Shown here in pieces: positions 1 to 6,887 of a stretch of 12,185 bases of DNA (position 1 is the stretch's first letter; each line of letters begins with the position of its first letter). Source of the stretch: an uncultured Campylobacter sp. (GTDB lineage: Bacteria; Campylobacterota; Campylobacteria; Campylobacterales; Campylobacteraceae). The stretch lies in contig NZ_CALHXD010000056.1 of assembly GCF_938040115.1 (NCBI RefSeq), positions 1-12,185 on the forward strand. The letters run 5' to 3'. The translations under genes and the position numbers were made by a program. The notes below the pieces were generated by a model. That model was given only the letters and a program-made list of their open reading frames with translations, was not told the origin of the DNA and made no database searches.

Positions 1-63
1 ATCAATAATATTTTAAAAATAAAGATTAATTATAACTTAAATTTAGTTTAAGGCAGCGAAAGA

Positions 64-69
64 TAAAAT
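64..69 (+). promoter_or_regulatory. Possible sigma70 promoter (-10 TAAAAT) for the membrane protein gene
   Basis: TAAAAT lies 41 bases before the ATG at 111, with TTTAAG at 47-52 upstream. This resembles Campylobacter vegetative promoters, which have a good -10 and a T-rich or TTTAAG-like upstream element instead of a strong -35. The surrounding 110 bases are AT-rich and carry no gene. A ribosome binding site (AAAAGG, 97-102) sits 8 bases before the start. The call rests on pattern only. Confidence 0.4.
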
Positions 70-110
70 GCTGAGAACGGAAATTTAGCACAACACAAAA
101 GGTCTACGTA

Positions 111-695
111 ATGCAAGAAGGACTACTTTACAAATACCGTAAAATTCACGATAAAATCATAGCAAACATCGAATTTGCCGTTTATTTTATATTCGCCCTC
201 GGGATTTTTATTATTCCCGGCGATATTCTCTCAAGCTACCCTATTTGCGCAAAATTCGTAAATTTTATGAAACAATACTTTCCAAATGTCCAAATCTTTA
301 GCGACGTTAGCCCTTTCAAGCAAGAGATCGAGTTTTATACGAGCTATATGTGGGTGATCGGGCTACTTTGGGCTGCGGAGATGGCGTTTTACGCGACTTG
401 TTGCTATACGATATTTTACCGAGAGGATAAAGAACTGCAAGAAAAAGTAAAAAGTTTTAGCTGGCCGCTATTAATCTTTGCTTTTGGGATGAGCATATTT
501 GGGATTTATGTATATTACACGGGTTACATCGTCACTGGCGGCGTGAGCTTTATGGCGTGGAGTATCGAGATAGATTTTGCAACCAAATTTGAGATATTTC
601 AATACATACTACTTTTTCAAGCTATTTTTATGTTCGGCGTAGCAATGTTTGTTGCGTTATTTTATACGCTATTTTATAAAATTTATGAAAATTAA
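111..695 (+). CDS. Hypothetical integral membrane protein, four predicted helices
   Basis: This is a 194-residue protein that I do not recognise. It has four hydrophobic segments, at about residues 20-37, 77-101, 117-139 and 160-188. A loop of about 40 residues (38-76) between the first two contains two of the few polar stretches, and the short charged segment REDKELQEKVK lies between helices 2 and 3. It is rich in aromatic residues (Phe, Tyr, Trp) and has no enzyme motif. The ATG is supported by AAAAGG 8 bases upstream. The next gene starts 40 bp downstream on the same strand with a strong ribosome binding site, so the two are probably co-transcribed. That neighbour is the intact start of a decayed LysM-domain gene, so this protein could be its membrane partner or immunity-like protein. 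That link is inference from position only. Confidence 0.75.
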   Translation: MQEGLLYKYRKIHDKIIANIEFAVYFIFALGIFIIPGDILSSYPICAKFVNFMKQYFPNVQIFSDVSPFKQEIEFYTSYMWVIGLLWAAEMAFYATCCYTIFYREDKELQEKVKSFSWPLLIFAFGMSIFGIYVYYTGYIVTGGVSFMAWSIEIDFATKFEIFQYILLFQAIFMFGVAMFVALFYTLFYKIYEN

Positions 696-735
696 AGCAG
701 TAGGTAAAAATTTTAATAAATAAAGGAGAATAGAC

Positions 736-1104
736 ATGAAGCCAGAGGAAGTAGTTCTCAACAAAGTCGAAATAGTATGCAAAGCAGATAGCGACGACTG
801 CAGAGAGGGTGAAGGCAATAAAACTATGTTAAGTAAAGAAGCCAAAAAAGCCATAAATGATATGGGTGCGATAACCGCAGTAATAGAAGAAACTATAAAA
901 GAGCTAACAAGCAACAAGGGGTTAGCCGCGGCAGTTACAACGGTGGCTCGCTGTATGGGAAATGCTTCAAACACGTTAAGTGTTTTTAAAACCATGTATT
1001 CAAATAACCTATCAAGTAAAGCTTTAAAAGCATCTGTTAAAATTTGGGTAATCATGAGTGGAGGAGTAGCTATCGGTGCACAAACGGCTACTAAGAAAGC
1101 ATAA
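736..1104 (+). CDS. Hypothetical protein, probably the surviving 5' part of a decayed LysM-domain gene
   Basis: This open frame of 122 residues begins at an ATG with an excellent ribosome binding site (AAGGAG at 723-728). I recognise no family. The N-terminus is charged with two cysteines in a CKADSDDC segment. Residues 33-60 look helical, and the C-terminal part (about 95-117) is mildly hydrophobic and Gly/Ala-rich before TATKKA. It ends at a TAA at 1102. Sequence after that stop continues as protein-like text in another phase (YNNVLEAAK from 1107), so the stop most likely results from a one-base deletion. The full ancestral product would be near 300 residues with a LysM domain. A truncated 122-residue protein may still be made. 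The reverse-strand open frame over the same bases has no start signal and looks like a shadow. Confidence 0.55.
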   Translation: MKPEEVVLNKVEIVCKADSDDCREGEGNKTMLSKEAKKAINDMGAITAVIEETIKELTSNKGLAAAVTTVARCMGNASNTLSVFKTMYSNNLSSKALKASVKIWVIMSGGVAIGAQTATKKA

Positions 1105-1106
1105 GC

Positions 1107-1632
1107 TATAATAATGTCTTAGAAGCCGCTAAATAACTAAATGCAAAAGTCAAATAAGTAGTCATAGATAAGCAAGCCTATGACAGAAGAAATCTTTAAA
1201 ATTTAGAAATAAGAAATGTTATCGACAAGATAACTCCTGTTTTCTAACATTCCAATAAGAATAGATGAGGAACTGGATCGGGGGGCAAAGGAATATACAA
1301 AGTAAAAAGCGGAGATACCCTCTCAACCATAGCTCAAAGAAACGGTATGGTTACTAAAGAGCCGCTAAAGCTAAACACTTGGCTGGTAGATGAAGGTAGA
1401 GTAAAATTCTTAAAAAACAAGGTATTGGTAGAATCAAACATACTGGAACTAAACGAGACAGATCACGTTCTAGTAGGCAATAGAAACGCAGAAATATCCT
1501 AAAGGGCGGAAAGAGTTTGGGCGCAACAATAGTAAAGATTCAAAAGAGTTCTATCATATTTTATTAAAGATAATAGGAGTTCTTAGGGTGGCAATGTAAG
1601 TCGTAGCTAAAACTATGTTTAAGTTATTATAG
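1107..1632 (+). pseudogene. Decayed 3' part of a LysM-domain protein gene
   Basis: One phase from 1107 to 1499 reads as a protein interrupted by stops at 1134, 1155, 1197, 1245 (all TAA) and 1266 (TGA), and it ends at TAA 1500. From 1296 it reads YKVKSGDTLSTIAQRNGM and continues LKLNTWLVDEG...NKVLV to about 1430. This is a textbook LysM fold: the Y-V-SGDTL-IA core, an Asn-containing centre and a terminal beta strand. LysM domains bind peptidoglycan N-acetylglucosamine chains. After 1500 the coding appearance shifts one phase (from about 1492: KYPKGRKEFGRNNSKDSKEF and on to HILLKIIGVL), with stops at 1597 and 1630. Together with 736-1104 this gives a gene of about 900 bp broken by at least two frame changes and several nonsense codons. 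The 3' limit is approximate. Seen: LysM text and stops. Inferred: single ancestral gene. Confidence 0.7.
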
Positions 1633-1700
1633 TTTGTATTTTTGTCTTATCAATCTTAGAAAAGTGATGTAGAGAGGGGGTGGAAACAAAATTTAAGAAA

Positions 1701-1724
1701 TTTAAGCCCTAACAAGGGCTTAAA
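1701..1724 (-). terminator. Intrinsic terminator of the rpsF-ssb-rpsR operon
   Basis: A perfect 10-bp stem (TTTAAGCCCT with AGGGCTTAAA) closes a 4-base loop and begins 3 bases past the rpsR stop. Read on the minus strand, the stem is followed by a U-rich stretch. The plus-strand side is followed by A residues, so termination is directed at the leftward operon. Confidence 0.7.
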
Positions 1725-1727
1725 AAA

Positions 1728-1988
1728 TTATAGTCCTTCAAAAGGATTAGTTACTACGTCGTCGCGATCGACTACGTAAGGTATTAAAGCTGCTTGGCGA
1801 GCGCGTTTGATAGCCTTTTCGACCATCTCTTGGTATTTTTTAGAAGTGCCGGTTAGGCGTCTTGGCATGATTTTAAATCTCTCTGACAAGCAGTACTTCA
1901 AAAGCGAAGTGTCCTTGTAGTCGATAAAATCTATCTTTGCCTCTGTAAATTTGCAGTATTTGCGTGAATATTTTCTTTTTTCAGCCAT
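1728..1988 (-). CDS. rpsR: 30S ribosomal protein S18
   Basis: This 86-residue protein is the usual length for S18, a small-subunit protein of the central domain that sits beside S6 on 16S rRNA. The family pattern is visible: a basic N-terminus with KRKYSRKYCKF, then IDYKDTSLLKYCLSERFKIMPRRLTGTSKKYQ (split here as IDYKDTSLL and GKI-like KIMPRRLTGTSKKYQ), then a basic helix with AIKRARQAALIPY. The ATG is preceded by AAGGAA. It is the last gene of the rpsF-ssb-rpsR operon, lies 14 bases after the ssb stop, and is followed directly by a terminator. This gene order is the classical bacterial one, and S6 and S18 form a complex in the ribosome. Identification is secure. Confidence 0.97.
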   Translation of the reverse strand: MAEKRKYSRKYCKFTEAKIDFIDYKDTSLLKYCLSERFKIMPRRLTGTSKKYQEMVEKAIKRARQAALIPYVVDRDDVVTNPFEGL

Positions 1989-2002
1989 TGTTTTTTCCTT
2001 AA

Positions 2003-2584
2003 TTAAAATGGTATCGTTTCGTCGCCGTCATCGTATTTGTCGGCATCTATATCTATTTCTCGGACGTTATCGCCATAGTATTCGTCTTTTGGCTGTTGCT
2101 TTTGTTGCTGCGGTTTATTAAAATTTTGCCTTTGCGCGCCGCCTTGAGCGTAGCTATTTTGCTGATTTTGTCCGCCTTGATAGCCGCCGCCGTAGCCGTT
2201 ATTTTGGTAGCCGCCTTGCTGATAGCCTTGATTACTATTTTGACTATATCCGCCTTGCTGTTGTCCTCCGCCTAGCATCTCCATATTTTCCACGCTGATA
2301 GTGTGTTTGCTTCTATTTTGTCCGTTATTGTCCGTCCATTGGTCGAATTTTAAGCGACCCTCAACTAAAAGCTTTGAGCCTTTGGAAAGATATTGGTTTG
2401 CTATTTCCGCTTGTTTTCCGAAAAATGTTATGTCTATAAAGCACGTTTCTTCGCGTTTTTCGCCGTTTACGTTAAATTTTCTCGTCACGGCGATGGCGCT
2501 GTTGCCTATGGCTGCGCCCGCAGTCGTATATCTAAGCTCGATATCTCGTGTTAAATTTCCTACCAAAACGACTCTATTAAACAT
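2003..2584 (-). CDS. ssb: Single-stranded DNA-binding protein
   Basis: This 193-residue SSB coats single-stranded DNA in replication, repair and recombination and recruits partner proteins through its C-terminal tip. The OB-fold domain covers about residues 1-105 and starts with the family signature MFNRVVLVGNLTRD. It also contains FGKQAE and LVEGRLKFDQW, with aromatic residues suited to stacking on bases. A Gln/Gly/Asn/Tyr-rich linker (about 106-165, with repeated QGGYQ-like units) is followed by an acidic tail ending in DETIPF, matching the usual acidic-IPF partner-binding tip. The start codon lies 9 bases after the rpsF stop, and the ribosome binding site AAGGA overlaps that stop, so translation is probably coupled. 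Confidence 0.97.
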   Translation of the reverse strand: MFNRVVLVGNLTRDIELRYTTAGAAIGNSAIAVTRKFNVNGEKREETCFIDITFFGKQAEIANQYLSKGSKLLVEGRLKFDQWTDNNGQNRSKHTISVENMEMLGGGQQQGGYSQNSNQGYQQGGYQNNGYGGGYQGGQNQQNSYAQGGAQRQNFNKPQQQKQQPKDEYYGDNVREIDIDADKYDDGDETIPF

Positions 2585-2593
2585 TTTTCGTCC

Positions 2594-2980
2594 TTATTCT
2601 TGCGCTGCCGGAGCTTCTTCTGCTTTGACTTTCGGTTCTTTTTTGTTTAGTTTGATGCCCTTGCTCATCTTTTCCCAAGCGGCGATCTCTTTTTTGTTTT
2701 CAAATTTGACCGTTAAGAATTTGATGATCTCTTCGGTGATTCTGATGATACGCTCGACTTCGGCGATAGCTTGAGTCGGAGCCTCGAAATACACGACGAA
2801 ATAAGTTCCGCGCTCGTATTTTTTTACGGTATAGGCTAGTTTTCTAGTGCCCATAGACTGCACAGACGCGATATTTGCGCCGTTTTTGGTTAGGATTTCT
2901 TTAACGAAATCAACTTTTGCGCTTACTTCTTCTTCCGTCAAAGTAGGCTTCAAAATGAATAAAAGCTCGTAGTGCTTCAT
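2594..2980 (-). CDS. rpsF: 30S ribosomal protein S6
   Basis: This 128-residue protein begins MKHYELLFILKPTLTEEE, the typical beta-strand opening of S6. Residues about 3-95 form the S6 ferredoxin-like fold: TRKLAYTVKKYERGTYFVVYFEA is visible in two parts, TRKLAYTVKKYERG and TYFVVYFEA, followed by IIRITEEIIKFLTVKFE. The C-terminal 30 residues are a charged Lys/Glu/Ala tail (ending EEAPAAQE), longer than in minimal S6 and of a type common in this lineage. S6 pairs with S18 on the 30S platform. The ATG has AAGGAG 5 bases upstream (2986-2991). It is the first gene of the operon, with its own promoter and a structured leader in the 90 bases behind holA. Confidence 0.97.
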   Translation of the reverse strand: MKHYELLFILKPTLTEEEVSAKVDFVKEILTKNGANIASVQSMGTRKLAYTVKKYERGTYFVVYFEAPTQAIAEVERIIRITEEIIKFLTVKFENKKEIAAWEKMSKGIKLNKKEPKVKAEEAPAAQE

Positions 2981-3001
2981 TGATTCTCCTTGTGGGTATT
3001 A

Positions 3002-3051
3002 AGCTCGTTTGCGCGGTTGCAAACGGGCAAGGAAGTCTTTCGACAAGAGCT
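3002..3051 (-). promoter_or_regulatory. Structured rpsF leader, candidate S6:S18 autoregulatory RNA element
   Basis: On the minus strand, the leader between the promoter and rpsF can fold. A 7-bp hairpin (CGTTTGC with GCAAACG, plus-strand 3006-3025) has the loop AACCGC. A small GTC-GAAA-GAC hairpin lies upstream of it. An outer helix AGCTC/GAGCT (3047-3051 with 3002-3006) can enclose both. A family of rpsF 5' UTR motifs that bind the S6:S18 complex is known and is characterised by an exposed CCG trinucleotide. The CCG here lies in the loop. The fold is read by eye, so assignment to that family is tentative. Confidence 0.4.
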
Positions 3052-3052
3052 G

Positions 3053-3058
3053 ATTTTA
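3053..3058 (-). promoter_or_regulatory. Promoter for rpsF-ssb-rpsR (-10 TAAAAT)
   Basis: The minus strand shows TAAAAT about 72 bases before the rpsF ATG. An A/T-rich block with TTAAGT lies just upstream, overlapping the end of holA, and matches the TTTAAGT-like element of Campylobacter promoters. This would let the ribosomal operon be expressed independently of the upstream HDOD-rnr-holA operon. Confidence 0.5.
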
Positions 3059-3070
3059 TCTTTTTTTTAC

Positions 3071-4057
3071 TTAATATTTGCTGTTTTTGCCGATAAGATT
3101 TTGTAGGCCCAGCACGCAGGAGAGCAGAAAAGTTTTTTTATCGAGCGAGGAGTTTGTTTTTAGCTCAAATTCCGCCAAATTTAACGCGGTAAAAATTTCC
3201 CTATACGCTTTTAAATTTACCGCCAGACACTGCCTTTTTAGTTCGTTTGCGACGTTTGGTGGTGGCGCGTAGCTTAGCGTTTCTTTTATGTCAAATTTAC
3301 CAGTTATTTTGATGTCGGCATGTAACTTAAAAAGTCTAAAAAACGCACGGTAAAGCGAGTTAATAAACAAAATTTCATTAAAATTTCCATCATCCGCGCA
3401 GGAGAAAAAATCGGCTCTGATATCTTTTAGCGCGATAAATTTATCGAAAAAATCGTCAAAACTCACGCTTGATAGCGAAAAAACCAAGCTTCTTACGATA
3501 TTTTCGTTTATAGGCTCGTTTAGGGAGGCTAGTTTATTTAGCTCGCTTGCGGCTAGATATAAATTTTCGTTGTGTATGCGGTAGAGTTCAAATAGCGCGT
3601 TTCTCGTTATATTTAGGCTCATTTTTGCAGCTTGTCTGCCGAGTAAATTTACTGCCTCTTCGGGCGAGCCGGGTTTAAAAAATCTCGCAAAATTTACCCC
3701 AAAAGCCTTTTGCGTATCAAAAACGGCTTTGGCGTCGGGCTCGAAAAGCTCGAAAATAAATACGCCGCCGTTTTTGCAACCGTCTATCAGGATTTTTAGC
3801 TCTTTTGCGGGGATTTTTTTGTCGCTTTTTACGTGCAAAAGCGGGCTGTCGCCAAATAGCGAAGGCTCGCAAAGATGCGAGCGCGCAGCCTCAAAATCGT
3901 ACTCGTCGTAGTAAAGACTCAAAATTTCAAAATCTTTAAATTTGGCTAAAATTTCCTTCGCAAAAAGCTCGATTTGGTATTCGTCTGCACCGTAAAGCAA
4001 GAAATAATTTGGAAATTTGGCCGAATTTAGCGCGGCCTCTAGCTCTTTTCTATACAT
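3071..4057 (-). CDS. holA: DNA polymerase III subunit delta
   Basis: This 328-residue protein matches the delta subunit of the clamp loader, which opens the beta sliding clamp during chromosome replication. Family marks are the N-terminal YFLLYGADEYQIELFAKEIL (residues 18-37), where other delta proteins have a degenerate P-loop region, and the SLFGDSPLLHVKSDKKIP block (about 66-83), where the clamp-contacting and central strands fall. The C-terminal half is helical, with LYLAASELNKLA as the usual delta domain II motif. Overall similarity is low, as is normal for epsilonproteobacterial HolA. The ATG overlaps the end of rnr by 8 bases, so it is translated as part of the HDOD-rnr-holA operon. 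Confidence comes from both motifs and context. Confidence 0.85.
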   Translation of the reverse strand: MYRKELEAALNSAKFPNYFLLYGADEYQIELFAKEILAKFKDFEILSLYYDEYDFEAARSHLCEPSLFGDSPLLHVKSDKKIPAKELKILIDGCKNGGVFIFELFEPDAKAVFDTQKAFGVNFARFFKPGSPEEAVNLLGRQAAKMSLNITRNALFELYRIHNENLYLAASELNKLASLNEPINENIVRSLVFSLSSVSFDDFFDKFIALKDIRADFFSCADDGNFNEILFINSLYRAFFRLFKLHADIKITGKFDIKETLSYAPPPNVANELKRQCLAVNLKAYREIFTALNLAEFELKTNSSLDKKTFLLSCVLGLQNLIGKNSKY

Positions 4058-5969
4058 CGATTTTCTTTACGACCTTACCGAAAATTTCGGCCGTTGCGAT
4101 ATTTGCGTCCGTGATTTCGACGATGACTTTTTGCAGTAAATTTACGCTGTACGCGCCCAAAAATATCCTAGCGCCTTTTATCTCGTCGTCAAGCCTAGCT
4201 ATCGCGACGTTTTGATTTTCGCTGATATAGGCGTTAAAGCGCTGTCCGATGCGCTCTTTTGCCCAGCGCGCGAATTTTCTATCCATAAAGTCAAATGCTA
4301 CCCTGTCGGCTTCGCGTTCGAGTTCGCTTAAATTTGAGCAAGTCGCTTCGATATTTAAAAGCAGGTAGTTGAAAAATTTCTCGTCGTTGCGCAGTTTGGC
4401 CTTTAAAAGGCGGTGTAGCGTGAGATCGGAGTAACGGCGGATCGGACTCGTAAAGTGCGTGTAGCGCTCAAATCCCAGTCCGAAGTGGCCTAAATTTTGC
4501 GCGCCGTATTCGGCCTTTTTTTGCGATTTGATGATGAGTTTGTCGATCTCCTCGCGGTTGCCTACGGCGTCGGCCTGCGCTTGGATTTTGCGAACCAAAT
4601 TTGCGATATCGCTCTCATAAACGAAGTCAAAGCCTAGAGCGCCGAGGTCTTCGAGCAAAATTTGGATTTTTCGCAGATCCGGCGAGCCGTGATTTCTAAA
4701 AACGCCTTTGCCGATGCGTTTTGCCGCCGCGACGTTGGCTAGCAACATGCAGTCTTCGACTAGTCTGTGCGAGTCGGTATCGGTTTCAAATCTCGTAGAT
4801 GAAAGGCCGCCGTCCGCATCAAGACTCATACGAAGTTCCTGCGTTCTAAAGTCAAACGCGTTTTTCAGGCGTTTTTTGCGTAGGCGCGAAGTTAGCTCAA
4901 AAAGCGGCTTTATCCAGCAGGTTTCATCCTTGCGTTCGCCGCGTAAAATTTGATCGACTTCGTCGTAGTTAAAGCGTCTTTGCGAGACTATAACGGCTTC
5001 TAAGAGCTCTTCTTTTACAACTGCATCGTTTTCGCCTAGCGTGATTTTAAAGCAAAACGCAAGGCGCGCGGCATTTGGCTTTAGCGAACAGATATTTTCG
5101 CTCAAATTTCGCGGCAGCATCGGCACGGCTTTATGCGGAAAATATATCGAAAATCCGCGCGTTTTGGCCTCGGCGTCTATCGGAGAGTAGGGGGTTACGT
5201 ATTCGCTCACATCGGCGATCGCGACGTAAATTTCGCGCTTTTTCTCGTCAAAATATATCGCGTCGTCGAAGTCTTTGGCATCGACGGGATCTATCGTGCA
5301 AAATGGCAAATCCCGCAAATCCGCTCGCTGCGGGTACATCGTAGGATCGACCTCATCGCCCCATGCAATCGCTTCAGCTTCGCACTCTTCGTTAAATTCG
5401 TCGTTTTTATTAAATACGGCGAGCGAAATTTTCTCGTCGCTGAGCGGGTCGTTTATGTTGCCGATAACCTCGACTATTTCGTTATTTATGTTGCCGATTT
5501 TTAGTAGAGTGCCGGGCGGCAGCATTTTTAGCGATTTTTGCGAGGCCTTTAGCGGCGAGCTAAGCGCTGTTTTTACGTTTACGCCAAGGATTACAGAGCC
5601 TATTTGTTTGGTGTAGACTACGCTTGTTTCGTTGGCGAGTTTTAGCGTCATCACGACCTTGGCGCTTTGGCGTTTTTTCTTTAGCGGCAGGAGTTTTGCC
5701 AGCACGATATCGCCGTAGTGCGAGGCGTTTAAATTTTTATTTTCTATTATTATATCTTGCTTAAAGCGTTTATCGTAGGGCGCCAAAAAACCCGTGCCGT
5801 TTGCACTTATATCTAGCTTGCCGCAAACAAAGCCGTTATTTAGGTAGTAACGGTCTTTGTGGTGGCTTACGGCGTTTAAATTTAGTAAATTTCGTAGGAT
5901 TTCTTTATCGGAGGAGGCGACTTCCTTTTCGCTCACTCCGTCAAGTAGTTTGGTTAAAAAATCTTTCAC
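4050..5969 (-). CDS. rnr: Ribonuclease R (RNase II/RNB family 3'-5' exoribonuclease)
   Basis: This 639-residue enzyme degrades structured RNA processively from the 3' end. Residues 40-200 form the N-terminal OB/cold-shock region (GTGFLAPYDKRFKQDI is visible at 58-73). The RNB catalytic domain follows, with TIDPVDAKDFDDAIYF at 225-240 carrying the metal-binding aspartates 227, 233, 235 and 236. HFTSPIRRYSDLTLHRLL (505-522) holds the catalytic arginine region. A C-terminal S1 domain spans about 572-635. The length equals that of the short RNase R of Campylobacter rather than the 800-residue enterobacterial form. Its start overlaps the end of the HDOD gene by 4 bases (ATGA), and its end overlaps holA. 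No key residue is missing. Confidence 0.95.
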   Translation of the reverse strand: MKDFLTKLLDGVSEKEVASSDKEILRNLLNLNAVSHHKDRYYLNNGFVCGKLDISANGTGFLAPYDKRFKQDIIIENKNLNASHYGDIVLAKLLPLKKKRQSAKVVMTLKLANETSVVYTKQIGSVILGVNVKTALSSPLKASQKSLKMLPPGTLLKIGNINNEIVEVIGNINDPLSDEKISLAVFNKNDEFNEECEAEAIAWGDEVDPTMYPQRADLRDLPFCTIDPVDAKDFDDAIYFDEKKREIYVAIADVSEYVTPYSPIDAEAKTRGFSIYFPHKAVPMLPRNLSENICSLKPNAARLAFCFKITLGENDAVVKEELLEAVIVSQRRFNYDEVDQILRGERKDETCWIKPLFELTSRLRKKRLKNAFDFRTQELRMSLDADGGLSSTRFETDTDSHRLVEDCMLLANVAAAKRIGKGVFRNHGSPDLRKIQILLEDLGALGFDFVYESDIANLVRKIQAQADAVGNREEIDKLIIKSQKKAEYGAQNLGHFGLGFERYTHFTSPIRRYSDLTLHRLLKAKLRNDEKFFNYLLLNIEATCSNLSELEREADRVAFDFMDRKFARWAKERIGQRFNAYISENQNVAIARLDDEIKGARIFLGAYSVNLLQKVIVEITDANIATAEIFGKVVKKIDV

Positions 5970-6784
5970 AAATTCGCTTTGACTTTTGCGACGGCTTCGA
6001 GGAATTTATCTTGCGCAAAGCCGTATTCGTCGAGGTACATTAGCGTGTTTTGCAGATTGTCGTCGTTTAGCTGGTTAAAGATATTGACAGCATTTTTTAC
6101 GACTTTAAGTGCTTTTGAGTAGCTTTTTATGTGTTCAGGTGCATCGTCTGGGTTGTTTGAATACAAAATCGCGTCGACAAGCTCAGGCTCAAGATTCCAT
6201 TGTTCGAAAATTTTAGCCGTTACGGTTTCGTTAGAGATGCCGACGATCTCGTTTTCTAGCTCAGATAAATCAAAAGGGCTTGAAATATTTTTTAATTTTG
6301 ACTTAAAGTCATCGGCTTTGCCTGTTTCGTTTAGCTCGTTGGATATAACGATTTTGCCGACTTCTAGCATGAACGAAGCAGGGCTTAAAACTGTAAGCTC
6401 GCTAGCGTTGATTTTTGAATACCAGTTATACATCAAAGCATTTTGCATTATAGAAATATTTAAAAAATCTTGACTAGTGATACCGTATGGATCTAAATTT
6501 ATCTTAAAGCTTTTTTTAACCGCGCTCGATAGAGCAAAACCGCGTATAGTCGCCATGCCAAATAGCGTAACGGCTCTTGATATCGTAGTAATCTCTCTGC
6601 TAAATCCATAAAGAGGGGAGTTTGCCGAGCGTAGTATATTTGCCGTTAACATCGGGTCTTTTTCGACTATTTGAGATAGATCGTTAAGCGAACTATTTTC
6701 GTCTGAGCAAACGGTTTGAATTTTTATTATCGTATCGTCAAGCGGCGGAAGAGCCTTTATATGTTTATAAATTGATTCATTCAT
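5966..6784 (-). CDS. HDOD domain protein (non-catalytic HD-related regulator)
   Basis: This 272-residue protein is of the HDOD family, helical domains related to HD phosphohydrolases but lacking their metal-binding His-Asp pairs and linked to signalling and motility. Visible marks are LPPLDDTIIKI (12-22), EKDPMLTANILRSANSPLYG (41-60) and ISRAVTLFGMATIRGFALSSA (68-88, the 'LG...ir' helix). Where HD enzymes carry LLHDIG, this protein has FMLEVGK (138-144), so the catalytic pair is absent. A WNLEPELVDAI helix follows at 196-206. It is the first gene of an operon with rnr and holA (4-base overlap). C. jejuni has a similar protein (Cj0248) affecting motility, but from memory it lies elsewhere there. 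The start at 6784 has only a weak ribosome binding site, and a second ATG lies 2 codons in. Confidence 0.9.
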   Translation of the reverse strand: MNESIYKHIKALPPLDDTIIKIQTVCSDENSSLNDLSQIVEKDPMLTANILRSANSPLYGFSREITTISRAVTLFGMATIRGFALSSAVKKSFKINLDPYGITSQDFLNISIMQNALMYNWYSKINASELTVLSPASFMLEVGKIVISNELNETGKADDFKSKLKNISSPFDLSELENEIVGISNETVTAKIFEQWNLEPELVDAILYSNNPDDAPEHIKSYSKALKVVKNAVNIFNQLNDDNLQNTLMYLDEYGFAQDKFLEAVAKVKANL

Positions 6785-6819
6785 TTTTTACACTTTGCAT
6801 CGAGATTTCGTAAGTGACA

Positions 6820-6825
6820 ATTCTA
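6820..6825 (-). promoter_or_regulatory. Promoter for the HDOD-rnr-holA operon (-10 TAGAAT)
   Basis: The minus strand shows TAGAAT 35 bases before the HDOD start. TTTAAGT with a following T run (plus-strand 6847-6853) lies 21 bases upstream. This matches the TTTAAGT-plus--10 layout of Campylobacter vegetative promoters. It is one half of a 136-bp divergent promoter region shared with ilvC. Confidence 0.5.
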
Positions 6826-6887
6826 CACTAAAAGGCTTTTTAAAAAACTTAAATACATACGTTAAGCTTATTTTAGCGACTAAATAG

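Noticed and set aside
669..1055. Reverse-strand open frame of 128 codons opposite the 122-residue gene
   Set aside because: It lacks a ribosome binding site, while the forward gene has a strong one and extends into the LysM text. It is a shadow of the opposite strand.
1107..1502. Reassignment of TAA to glutamine, or programmed readthrough, in the LysM region
   Set aside because: All surrounding genes use TAA as a normal stop, and the region also needs two frame changes. Simple gene decay explains it better.
2301..2774. Forward open frame of 157 codons across ssb and rpsF
   Set aside because: It lies antisense to two certain genes, spans their junction, and has no family motif.
5133..5504. 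Forward open frame of 123 codons inside rnr
   Set aside because: It is antisense to the RNase R catalytic region, is Arg/Phe-rich in the manner of a reverse reading, and lacks a start signal.
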